A stretch of DNA of 8,450 nt from JACRFW01 sp964531745. Lineage in GTDB: Bacteria > Patescibacteriota > Patescibacteriia > Magasanikbacterales > GWA2-37-8. A model generated the notes under the pieces. That model saw nothing but the letters and a program-made list of their open reading frames with translations. It had not been told where the DNA came from and made no database searches. A program made the translations under genes and the position numbers. The stretch is taken from positions 1 through 8,450 of the forward strand of contig CAZHFX010000033.1 of NCBI GenBank assembly GCA_964531745.1, read 5' to 3'. Shown here one piece after another: positions 1 to 5,884 of this stretch; the stretch's first letter is position 1; each line of letters starts with the position of its first letter.

Positions 1-104
1 TATGGATGCGTTGTGGAGAAATATTGAAAAATTTATTGAAAAGAAAAACTGGACATTGTCAAACATCGCGCCGACAATTCGGTAAAATTTGGGGGGGCTA
101 GCGT

Positions 105-122
105 GGCCGCCTGCGGGCGGCC
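105..122. repeat. GC-rich perfect hairpin
   Basis: Two 7-base arms, GGCCGCC and GGCGGCC, flank a TGCG loop. No T-tract follows on either strand, so it does not look like an intrinsic terminator. Its right half, TGCGGGCGG, also occurs at 4641-4649 in the palindrome inside rarA. Nine bases may match by chance. Confidence 0.6.
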
Positions 123-221
123 TATAAAACGTCCGAACTACCTCTAAAATACTCTACCAAAATCGGACAACTCGAAATTTCCCCCACATTTTCGTTGGCG
201 ACCGCCAAGGTCATCCAAGCG

Positions 222-247
222 TTTTTCGGCGACAATTCGCCGAAAAA
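222..247. repeat. Perfect 11-bp inverted repeat with CAAT loop
   Basis: Arms TTTTTCGGCGA and TCGCCGAAAAA flank the loop CAAT. The T-run is at the 5' end and the A-run at the 3' end on both strands, the reverse of an intrinsic terminator. A DNA-binding site or a structured 3' end of the sulfatase transcript is possible. The same GA-CAAT-TC core occurs in a shorter palindrome at about 71-82. Confidence 0.6.
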
Positions 248-312
248 TCCGTGGGTGGCATTACACGCCGCCAACCAATTTTTTATTGAAAATCCGAAGG
301 GTTTTTTTAATT

Positions 313-2259
313 CTAAAAATTTTCTGCTTGTGTTATCAGGTTTCCTCTTACCATCGCATCCGAAGCCCGGACGGCGGTTTCTTGGCTTTCGTACAATGAG
401 CGGCAGGCGCTCGGGGCGATTCTTTTTTTGCTTGGGAGCTCTAGACATGTGCCATGCTCAAACACTCCGTCATCGGCCGCGTGGTAGGCCAGTTTGTCGG
501 AGAGGGTTATTTTGACCGTGCCGGATATAAGAGCGCGGATGGTTGCTGTCGGGATGCGCTGGGCGAGCAGGTTTTCTCCGAACATCGTTGATGACGGAGA
601 AAAACCCAAGAGACGCGCGGCGGTGGGATAGATGTCAAGATGGCTGGCTGGCGAGCTATCAACGCCCCGCAGGGCGGCGCGGGGGGCGAGGATGATGAGC
701 GGAACCTGAAAATTTTGTAAACCGGGGAAAGGTGTTTTTACCGCCCCCAGGGCCTGGCTGATATTGCTAAAACTGCCGTGGTCGCCGAAGATGAAAATCA
801 GAGAATTATCATACAAGCCGGCTGATTTCAACTGGCTGATAAACGTGCCGATGGCCTCGTCGGTATAATGGATGCTCTGCAGATACTGCCGCTGGAGCCG
901 GTTTAAGGGGGAGGCGGGGGAGATGGCCAGAGTTTCAAGGTCGGGGGGCAATTCAAACGGGCTGTGCGAGGTCAAGGTAATGAGAGTTGCCATAAACGGC
1001 TGGGGCAGGGACTGCAATTTCGGAATAGATTGCTGTAAAAAATCTTTGTCGCCCAGATCGTAGGTTCCAATAGCGCGCGGAACGGTGTAATCCCGCCGGT
1101 CAAACCACCGCTCATACCCCAGCTGGGGGTAAATGTTCGCGCGATTCCAGAAGCTGGCCACATCGCCGTGAAACGAGTAGGTGTGATAGCCGTTTTTCTT
1201 TAGTAATCCGGGGAGAGCCGCGTATTGATTAAAGGCGTATTGGATAAAAGCCGCCGTATCGGGAAGCGGGTAGAGCGAATTAAGCGTGGAAAATTCTACG
1301 TCGGCGGTTGTCCCCGGCCCAATCGGCGCGTAGTAGTTTGAGAAATAGAGCCCTTCCTTGGCCAGCTGATTTAGGCGCGGCGTAATTTCCTGCCCGTCTA
1401 TTTTTTTACCGATGACGGCGTTTTCCAGAGATTCCACCTGGAGAAAAATAAGGTTGCGCCCTTTGGCTAAACCGAAATATTTTCCGCTGTCCGATTTGGG
1501 CGGCTGTGTTTGCCGCCACGATTTTATAAAACGCAGGTCGGCGGCCGTGGCGCGATGGGGGCGGATTGCCGAAGCGATCGCGTCTTCCAAAGAAAAGTTG
1601 ATGATGCCGATTTTGGCGACCAGAGCGTTCATATCGTAGAGACGGCTACGTTGGTAGAGGTGAACGGTCGTGCCCGCCTCCATACGTTCCCGAAGCAGTA
1701 TGTAGCCGTAGCCAAGAGCGGCGAAGACAACCAGCAAACCGCCGGCGCCGATTTTTTCTCTTGACGACAGCGTTATCCCCGGCGCGCCGTACCCGCGCCG
1801 CGCCACTATGGCGGCCGCCAGCACCAAGAGCGGCGCCAGCGCGAAAAAGATCAGGCGATATGTCAGAAGAGTTCTCGCCGTGCCGAGCGCCGTCAGCCCT
1901 TCCCCGGCGTACCAAATAGCCGATGCCTGCAAAAATCCTCCGGAATAGGAGTAATAAAGAAATTGGAAAATAAAGATAACGGAAACGAACAGCGCGGCCA
2001 GCCCCAGATGCCAGTAGGCGATTTTTCTCCTCATCAGCGCGGCCGGGCCGAAGATTAGCAGTCCGAAAGCGATTGATACTACCGTTCGGCGGATGATGTA
2101 GTGGCTGGGAGCGATGTCAAGCAAAAGGTTAAAAAGATGATTTTGCAAGACGAATATCGCAATCAGGGCGATCGGCAGCCAGCCGATTTTCATACAGCGT
2201 CCGAGAAAGTTTAAGCCGCTCCGGCTTTTGGTTTTTAAGGCGTCTAGTGGAAGATTCAT
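313..2259 (-). CDS. LtaS-family membrane sulfatase (phosphoglycerol transferase)
   Basis: This is a 648-residue integral membrane enzyme of the lipoteichoic acid synthase type. The family transfers glycerol phosphate from phosphatidylglycerol to a growing polymer outside the membrane. About five hydrophobic segments occupy residues 25-47, 59-76, 83-104, 134-153 and 172-189. An extracytoplasmic alkaline-phosphatase-fold domain starts near 267. Visible active-site elements are QVES (metal-binding Glu276), GPGTTADVEF (nucleophile Thr318, matching LtaS Thr300), HGD followed by FWNR (366-373), LTSHSPF (His432) and FGDHG (Asp493, His494). Length matches LtaS. I chose the ATG at 2259. An in-frame TTG at 2301 would add 14 residues, and a later ATG at 2193 is possible; none has a clear Shine-Dalgarno site. 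It is divergent from a cardiolipin synthase gene. The family is certain, but the exact polymer made, or a hydrolase role, is inference. Confidence 0.9.
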   Translation of the reverse strand: MNLPLDALKTKSRSGLNFLGRCMKIGWLPIALIAIFVLQNHLFNLLLDIAPSHYIIRRTVVSIAFGLLIFGPAALMRRKIAYWHLGLAALFVSVIFIFQFLYYSYSGGFLQASAIWYAGEGLTALGTARTLLTYRLIFFALAPLLVLAAAIVARRGYGAPGITLSSREKIGAGGLLVVFAALGYGYILLRERMEAGTTVHLYQRSRLYDMNALVAKIGIINFSLEDAIASAIRPHRATAADLRFIKSWRQTQPPKSDSGKYFGLAKGRNLIFLQVESLENAVIGKKIDGQEITPRLNQLAKEGLYFSNYYAPIGPGTTADVEFSTLNSLYPLPDTAAFIQYAFNQYAALPGLLKKNGYHTYSFHGDVASFWNRANIYPQLGYERWFDRRDYTVPRAIGTYDLGDKDFLQQSIPKLQSLPQPFMATLITLTSHSPFELPPDLETLAISPASPLNRLQRQYLQSIHYTDEAIGTFISQLKSAGLYDNSLIFIFGDHGSFSNISQALGAVKTPFPGLQNFQVPLIILAPRAALRGVDSSPASHLDIYPTAARLLGFSPSSTMFGENLLAQRIPTATIRALISGTVKITLSDKLAYHAADDGVFEHGTCLELPSKKRIAPSACRSLYESQETAVRASDAMVRGNLITQAENF

Positions 2260-2345
2260 AAAATGTAAAATATCATTTTTTTTGACAATGGACAAGCCCA
2301 AGGGAAGGTGCCATACTGGATAATAGGCTGGCTTTGCCTAACCAT
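2260..2345. promoter_or_regulatory. Divergent promoter region with back-to-back -10 boxes
   Basis: The 86-bp gap between the two divergent lipid-enzyme genes must carry both promoters. On + there is GATAAT at 2319-2324, about 21 nt before the ATG at 2346. On - there is TATTAT at 2325-2320. The two boxes share the same bases, so polymerase could probably engage only one direction at a time. Neither has a good -35 hexamer at 17 bp, and no Shine-Dalgarno precedes either start. Confidence 0.35.
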
Positions 2346-3455
2346 ATGGAACAAAAAGATTTTTCTTACCAATTTTACAAGACGACCAGCGAAGCCTGGG
2401 ATGCTATGTACCAGGCTCTTTTGATCGCGGAAAAATCAATTTACTGGGAAATTTTTATTTTTGTGGATGATATTGTCGGCACGCGGTTCGTGGATGTATT
2501 GTGCGACAAAGCAAAGAGCGGTCTCACGGTTAAAATTATCATTGATGCTTATGGCAGTTTTTCTTTTTCCGGCGGGGCGGAGCGCCGGCTGAAAGAAGCC
2601 GGGGTAGAGGTATTGCGTTTCAATCGCTTGTATCCGGAGTTTCGCCTGGCCAAATGGTGGGCGCGGCTATGGTTTCGCAATCATCGCAAGGTGCTTATTA
2701 TTGACGAGCAGGTGATATTTTTGGGCGGCGTTAATATCCGCGCGGCCTACCGGCGCTGGGACGATATTTATTTGAAGCTTGCGGGCCCGATCGCCCGGCC
2801 GCTCCTGCGCGGCTTTGCCAAAAGTTATATCTCGTCCGGCGGAGACAGAAACAAAGTGCGCCATCTGTTTCGGCGTTCCAAACTATCTGAAGGGTTGAAA
2901 CAATGGAAAGACAAGCTCAAGTTTGTCGTCCATTCACCGCGTTTTCAGCGATTTTCTAAAGCCAGAAGAATGATTTTGCAGGCGCTCGCGGCCGCCAAGG
3001 AGAGCGCTAATTTTCTCACGCCGTATTTTGTGCCGGACAAGCAATTTTTACAGGCGGTGGCGATCGCCCGCCGGCGCGGCGTGAAAGTAAATATTTTCAT
3101 GCCCCTGCGCACCGACAGCAAGCTGATGGAGTTGCTCGCCATCGCCTATTACGGACGCATCCTCAAGGCTGGCGCCAGCGTCTATTTTTTGCCGAATATG
3201 AATCACGGCAAAGCGGTTAGCGTGGATGATAATTTTGGCCATGTGGGGAGCATCAATATCACGCCGCGCAGTTTTTATTTTAACGAAGAAAGCGGCGTTT
3301 CGTTCAATGACGAGGGCATGGTCAATGATTTGAATCGCCTGTTTAACGAGTGGAAAAAATTAGCTCGCCCCTTTAACGAAGAACACTGGCGGAATCGCGG
3401 ATGGTGGGCCAAGATGAAAGAATGGTGGGTGAGGCGCGTGGCTAGGTTTTTGTGA
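2346..3455 (+). CDS. Cardiolipin synthase / phospholipase D family protein (ClsB-like)
   Basis: A 369-residue phosphatidyltransferase of the phospholipase D superfamily. Bacterial relatives condense phosphatidylglycerol with a second lipid to give cardiolipin. Both catalytic HKD motifs are intact: NHRKVLIIDE with GGVNI (His113, Lys115, Asp120) and NHGKAVSVDD with GSINI (His287, Lys289, Asp294). The conserved TPYFVPD lies between them. It lacks the two N-terminal membrane helices of ClsA-type enzymes, so in length and layout it resembles E. coli ClsB/YbhO. The C-terminus is basic and Trp-rich and may bind the membrane. The start is the ATG at 2346; a TTG four codons upstream (2334) is possible. 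The stop overlaps the GTG start of rarA, indicating co-transcription. Substrate specificity cannot be read from sequence. Confidence 0.9.
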   Translation: MEQKDFSYQFYKTTSEAWDAMYQALLIAEKSIYWEIFIFVDDIVGTRFVDVLCDKAKSGLTVKIIIDAYGSFSFSGGAERRLKEAGVEVLRFNRLYPEFRLAKWWARLWFRNHRKVLIIDEQVIFLGGVNIRAAYRRWDDIYLKLAGPIARPLLRGFAKSYISSGGDRNKVRHLFRRSKLSEGLKQWKDKLKFVVHSPRFQRFSKARRMILQALAAAKESANFLTPYFVPDKQFLQAVAIARRRGVKVNIFMPLRTDSKLMELLAIAYYGRILKAGASVYFLPNMNHGKAVSVDDNFGHVGSINITPRSFYFNEESGVSFNDEGMVNDLNRLFNEWKKLARPFNEEHWRNRGWWAKMKEWWVRRVARFL

Positions 3456-4744
3456 TATCTATGATGGCAATAGCCCCTTTGGCCGAGCGTTTGCGGCCAC
3501 GCACTTTCGGGGAGTTTGTCGGGCAGACGGATATTGTCGGGCCTGGGAAATTACTCCGCAGGTTGATTGAAGGCGGGGAGCTTCCGTCGCTCATTTTTTG
3601 GGGTCCACCCGGAGCGGGGAAGACTACTCTCGCCCGTATCATTGCCGAGCAGACAAAAGCGCGTTTCATTGCTCTGTCGGCTACTTCCAGCGGCAAGGAA
3701 GACCTGCGCAAAGTTATTGAGCAGGCGGTAATCTCGCGCCGTCTGGGCGAGCGTACTATTTTGTTCGTTGACGAAATTCATCGCTGGAACAAAGCCCAAC
3801 AGGACGCGTTGCTTCCCCACGTTGAGAAAGGGGACATTATCCTCATCGGCGCTACCACCGAAAATCCCTCGTTTGAAATCATCGGAGCGCTTTTGTCGCG
3901 TTCGCGAGTATTCATTTTACAACGTTTGTCGCCGGAGGATATTATTCAGGTTTTGAAACGCGCCCTCGTCGATGCCGAACGCGGCTTGGGAAATTACCCG
4001 GTCGTTATGGATGATAAAACGCTGGCTCTTCTCGCCGAGCTTTCCGGCGGCGACGCGCGGGTGGCTCTAAACGGTTTGGAGTTGGCTGTCACGGCGGCGG
4101 TCAAACCGGCTTTAACAAAAAAGAAAATCATTATTACTGCCGGCCATATTAAAGAGGCATTGCAGAGAACGCATTTAGTGTTTGATAAGCAGGGAGAAGA
4201 ATTTTACAATCTCATTTCGGCGCTCCACAAATCTATGCGCGGTTCCGACCCGGACGCGGCGCTTTACTGGCTGGCCAGAATGCTGGAAGGCGGAGCCGAC
4301 CCGCTTTATGTGGCGCGCCGGGTGGCGCGTTTTGCCAGTGAGGATATTGGCATGGCTAACAGCGAGGCGCTCATTCAGGCCGTGGCGGCGTTTGATGCCT
4401 GCCACAAAATCGGCATGCCGGAGTGCGCGGTGCACCTGGCCCAGGCGGTGGTGTATTGCGCCAAGTCTGCCAAATCCAACCTGCTCTATACCGCTTACGC
4501 CGCCGCGGCCGAAGACGCCCGTGCCACTTCGCATCTCGGCGTGCCGCTTCACTTAAGGAATGCCCCAACTGCTTTTATGAAAGACATCGGCTATGGTCAG
4601 GGATATAAGTACCCGCCCGACTTCGCTACGACGAAGTCGTTGCGGGCGGATACTCCGGACTATGATGGTTTGGTAAAGCAGGAATATCTGCCTGCCGAGC
4701 TAAAAGGTAAAAAATATCTGGTTTCCAAAAAACCCAAGAAGTAA
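3452..4744 (+). CDS. rarA: Replication-associated recombination protein A (RarA/MgsA), AAA+ ATPase
   Basis: A 430-residue AAA+ ATPase of the RarA/MgsA/WRNIP1 family, related to clamp-loader subunits, which acts at stalled replication forks. The N-terminus has PLAERLRPRTFGEFVGQ. Walker A GPPGAGKTT is at 51-59, Walker B ILFVDEIH at 103-110, sensor 1 GATTEN at 133-138, arginine-finger region SRSR at 149-152, and the sensor-2 motif GGDARVALN follows. The C-terminal tetramerisation domain ends in HLRNAPT...GYGQGYKYP and EYLPAEL. The GTG at 3452 overlaps the upstream TGA and has AGG five bases before it. ATGs at 3461 and 3464 are alternatives, three or four residues shorter. Near residues 388-400 it carries about 11 extra residues relative to E. 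coli RarA, encoded by a palindrome (4613-4649). No clear terminator follows. Confidence 0.95.
   Translation: MISMMAIAPLAERLRPRTFGEFVGQTDIVGPGKLLRRLIEGGELPSLIFWGPPGAGKTTLARIIAEQTKARFIALSATSSGKEDLRKVIEQAVISRRLGERTILFVDEIHRWNKAQQDALLPHVEKGDIILIGATTENPSFEIIGALLSRSRVFILQRLSPEDIIQVLKRALVDAERGLGNYPVVMDDKTLALLAELSGGDARVALNGLELAVTAAVKPALTKKKIIITAGHIKEALQRTHLVFDKQGEEFYNLISALHKSMRGSDPDAALYWLARMLEGGADPLYVARRVARFASEDIGMANSEALIQAVAAFDACHKIGMPECAVHLAQAVVYCAKSAKSNLLYTAYAAAAEDARATSHLGVPLHLRNAPTAFMKDIGYGQGYKYPPDFATTKSLRADTPDYDGLVKQEYLPAELKGKKYLVSKKPKK
4613..4649 (+). repeat. In-frame palindromic insertion in rarA
   Basis: An 8-bp stem CGACTTCG/CGAAGTCG (4618-4625 and 4632-4639) with loop CTACGA is extended by a 5-bp stem CCGCC/GGCGG (4613-4617 and 4645-4649), with a one-sided bulge at 4640-4644. 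It encodes the stretch PPDFATTKSLRAD. Between the conserved Y-x-x-D and Y-x-P-E motifs this protein has 21 residues, against about 10 in E. coli RarA as I recall it. The excess of about 33 nt is close to the palindrome length. The reading frame is kept. Confidence 0.6.
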
Positions 4745-4782
4745 TTTTTGGCTTATTTTAGAGAAAAATCAGCTGTGACATC

Positions 4783-4811
4783 TTGACAAAATATCCGATT
4801 TATGATATAAT
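4783..4811 (+). promoter_or_regulatory. Consensus sigma-70 promoter
   Basis: A perfect TTGACA (4783-4788) and a perfect TATAAT (4806-4811) are separated by 17 bp. Transcription should start near 4818, giving a leader of about 30 nt before the ATG at 4848. This is the strongest promoter in the window and suggests high expression of the small exported protein. No clear Shine-Dalgarno lies in the leader. Confidence 0.9.
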
Positions 4812-4847
4812 CCTTTTTGTTGAAACGTTAAAGTTAATTGTAATGTT

Positions 4848-5327
4848 ATGAGAAAAATTATTACTTCTTTGGTAATGGCTATATTTCTTATTACCGCGTC
4901 AGTTCCCGTATTCGCGGAGGCTAAGATCGCCGCCGTTCCGGCGGCAAAGGCGGTGAAACAGGCTGTTAAGACCAAGAGCGCTAAAGCCAAGCCCGTTGTC
5001 AAGAAAACTCTGGTTAAGTCTGCCGGTAAAAAAACTTCAGTAAAAACCACGGTAAAGCCGGCGGTTAAAAAAGTTGCTCCCGTAGTTATCGCGGTAGCGA
5101 GAGACGTTGAAACCGAAGAGGACGCTGTCTCCAGTGTTTCAAACAGCGCTGTTGTGAAACCCGCCGCCAGTTGTATGCGGGCCATTAGCCAGGCAAATAA
5201 ATTTTGCGCCAAGATTGCGCGCGGCTGTTCCTCGCAGAGTAAAACTGTAAAGTGCGTTGCCGCCAATGAGCGGTGCGAAGCGGAACAGCAAAAAGCGCTG
5301 GCTCTTTGCCCGTTGGCTAAACAATAG
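4848..5327 (+). CDS. Exported Lys/Ala-rich protein with six-cysteine C-terminal domain
   Basis: A 159-residue protein of no family I recognise. Residues 1-23 form a signal peptide: basic MRK, a hydrophobic core, and an Ala-x-Ala-like site SVPVFA before Glu24. Residues 25-80 are a low-complexity, strongly basic Lys/Ala/Val/Pro linker resembling histone H1 tails. Residues 85-105 are more acidic and Ser-rich. The C-terminal 50 residues hold cysteines 109, 120, 127, 136, 143 and 154, with gaps of 10, 6, 8, 6 and 10 residues. This mirror-symmetric pattern fits an antiparallel helical hairpin cross-linked by three nested disulfides. It is transcribed from a consensus promoter and has its own terminator. 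The basic linker could bind anionic wall polymer or DNA outside the cell; this is inference. It overlaps the 3' end of tsaE by 11 bp. Confidence 0.85.
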   Translation: MRKIITSLVMAIFLITASVPVFAEAKIAAVPAAKAVKQAVKTKSAKAKPVVKKTLVKSAGKKTSVKTTVKPAVKKVAPVVIAVARDVETEEDAVSSVSNSAVVKPAASCMRAISQANKFCAKIARGCSSQSKTVKCVAANERCEAEQQKALALCPLAKQ

Positions 5328-5757
5328 TAATTGATCGAGTATTTTCTTCGCGGTGATCAATGGAAACATTGATCGCTTTTTTTTCTTTTAATAATCCGGC
5401 AATTTTTTCCGGCCATTCAATGATGGCAATCACATCCGGCTCGCCGAGATAATCGGTCGCGCCGATATCCAAAAATTCTTGTTCATTTTTGAGACGGTAG
5501 GTGTCAATGTGAACCAATAACCCCGCCCCTCGCCGCTTCCCTAATAGGGGCGGAGTTTTGTAAATGTTCATGAGGATGAAAGTAGGCGAGGTGATATTTT
5601 CAGAAATGCCCAGCCCTTCGGCCACGCCTTTCACGAAAGTCGTTTTTCCCGCGCCTAGTTCGCCATATAGGCAAACAATGTCGCCGCCTTTGAGGGTGGC
5701 GGCGAATTTTTTACCCGCGTCTTTGGTTGCCTGGCCGGATGAAGTTGTTATTTGCAT
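5317..5757 (-). CDS. tsaE: tRNA t6A biosynthesis ATPase TsaE
   Basis: A 146-residue P-loop ATPase (YjeE family) that works with TsaB and TsaD in making threonylcarbamoyladenosine at position 37 of ANN-decoding tRNAs. Walker A GELGAGKTT is at 32-40, SPTF at 57-60, HIDTYRL at 83-89 (metal/catalytic Asp85) and EWPEKI at 114-119. The ATG at 5757 gives a normal family N-terminus; an upstream extension to 5784 would read through the promoter. Between Tyr66 and the HIDTYRL strand there are about 8 more residues than in E. coli TsaE, coded by a GC-rich palindrome (5521-5555). The 3' end overlaps the convergent exported-protein gene and hosts its terminator. Neither tsaB nor tsaD is in the window. Confidence 0.93.
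   Translation of the reverse strand: MQITTSSGQATKDAGKKFAATLKGGDIVCLYGELGAGKTTFVKGVAEGLGISENITSPTFILMNIYKTPPLLGKRRGAGLLVHIDTYRLKNEQEFLDIGATDYLGEPDVIAIIEWPEKIAGLLKEKKAINVSIDHREENTRSITIV
5353..5384 (+). terminator. Intrinsic terminator of the exported-protein gene, inside tsaE
   Basis: A 10-bp stem (5353-5362 with 5367-5376, one U-G pair) is capped by a GAAA tetraloop and followed by eight T residues (5377-5384). It lies 25 bp after the stop at 5327, within the antisense strand of the tsaE coding region. It therefore also constrains the tsaE codons for the segment EKKAINVSIDH. On the - strand the U-run is at the wrong end, so it should not stop tsaE transcription. Confidence 0.9.
5521..5555 (-). 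repeat. In-frame palindromic insertion in tsaE
   Basis: Arms CCGCCCCT (5523-5530) and AGGGGCGG (5546-5553) form an 8-bp stem. In the mRNA sense it extends to 10 bp through a U-G pair and a further C-G pair. The loop is 15 nt. It encodes the segment TPPLLGKRRGAG, which sits between conserved strands where E. coli TsaE has a loop of about six residues. It is GC-rich compared with its flanks and keeps the frame. Confidence 0.6.
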
Positions 5758-5766
5758 AACGCGGTT

Positions 5767-5775
5767 AGTATAGCA
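5767..5775 (-). promoter_or_regulatory. Extended -10 promoter giving a leaderless tsaE mRNA
   Basis: On the - strand the sequence is TGC followed by TATACT (5772-5767), an extended -10 element. No -35 hexamer is seen 17 bp upstream. Only nine bases separate the box from the ATG at 5757, so transcription should begin within about three bases of the start codon. No Shine-Dalgarno site is present, in agreement with a leaderless message. Confidence 0.65.
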
Positions 5776-5826
5776 CGATTCCAATCCACTTTTTACCTTT
5801 TTACAGAAAGATAAACATTGGAAAGT

Positions 5827-5869
5827 GACGGAGCGTGCGAACAGGTGGGGCCTGTAAGCGCGCTCCGTC
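5827..5869 (-). terminator. Large hairpin downstream of the OPT gene
   Basis: A perfect 9-bp outer stem GACGGAGCG/CGCTCCGTC (5827-5835 and 5861-5869) encloses a 5-bp inner stem ACAGG/CCTGT (5841-5845 and 5851-5855). It lies 15 bp past the OPT stop codon. In the - strand sense it is followed by a moderately T-rich stretch rather than a clean T-tract. It may act as a terminator or as a 3'-end stabiliser. Confidence 0.55.
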
Positions 5870-5884
5870 GGGTACCTCCGGAGT

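Larger units (their letters stand above)
1..312. other. Region without a convincing gene
   Basis: No recognisable protein is encoded here. Two + strand frames are open at the left edge and close at about 85 and 101, so the 3' tail of a gene entering from the left cannot be excluded. A + frame open from 102 runs antisense into the sulfatase gene, and a - frame stops at 122. Both give ordinary-looking but unrecognised peptides and have no supporting start or Shine-Dalgarno site. The stretch holds two strong palindromes (105-122 and 222-247) and three copies of GACAAyTCG at 73, 166 and 231. It may be a decayed gene or the 3' untranslated region of the - strand sulfatase. Confidence 0.5.

Noticed and set aside
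222..247. Bidirectional intrinsic terminator
   Set aside because: The T-run precedes and the A-run follows the stem on both strands, the opposite of the required order.
102..515. + strand gene overlapping the sulfatase 3' end
   Set aside because: There is no supported start and no recognisable homology, and the second half is antisense to a well-conserved enzyme. A decayed gene before 312 remains possible.
663..692. GC-rich inverted repeat in the sulfatase gene as a third in-frame insertion
   Set aside because: The encoded stretch aligns with LtaS-family proteins without extra length, so the symmetry probably reflects codon use.
2282..2287. TTGACA on + upstream of the cardiolipin synthase gene
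   Set aside because: The only -10-like box, GATAAT at 2319, is 31 bp away, far beyond workable spacing.
4175..4556. Open frames on both strands inside the 3' half of rarA
   Set aside because: They are shadows of the conserved rarA reading frame and have no motifs of their own.
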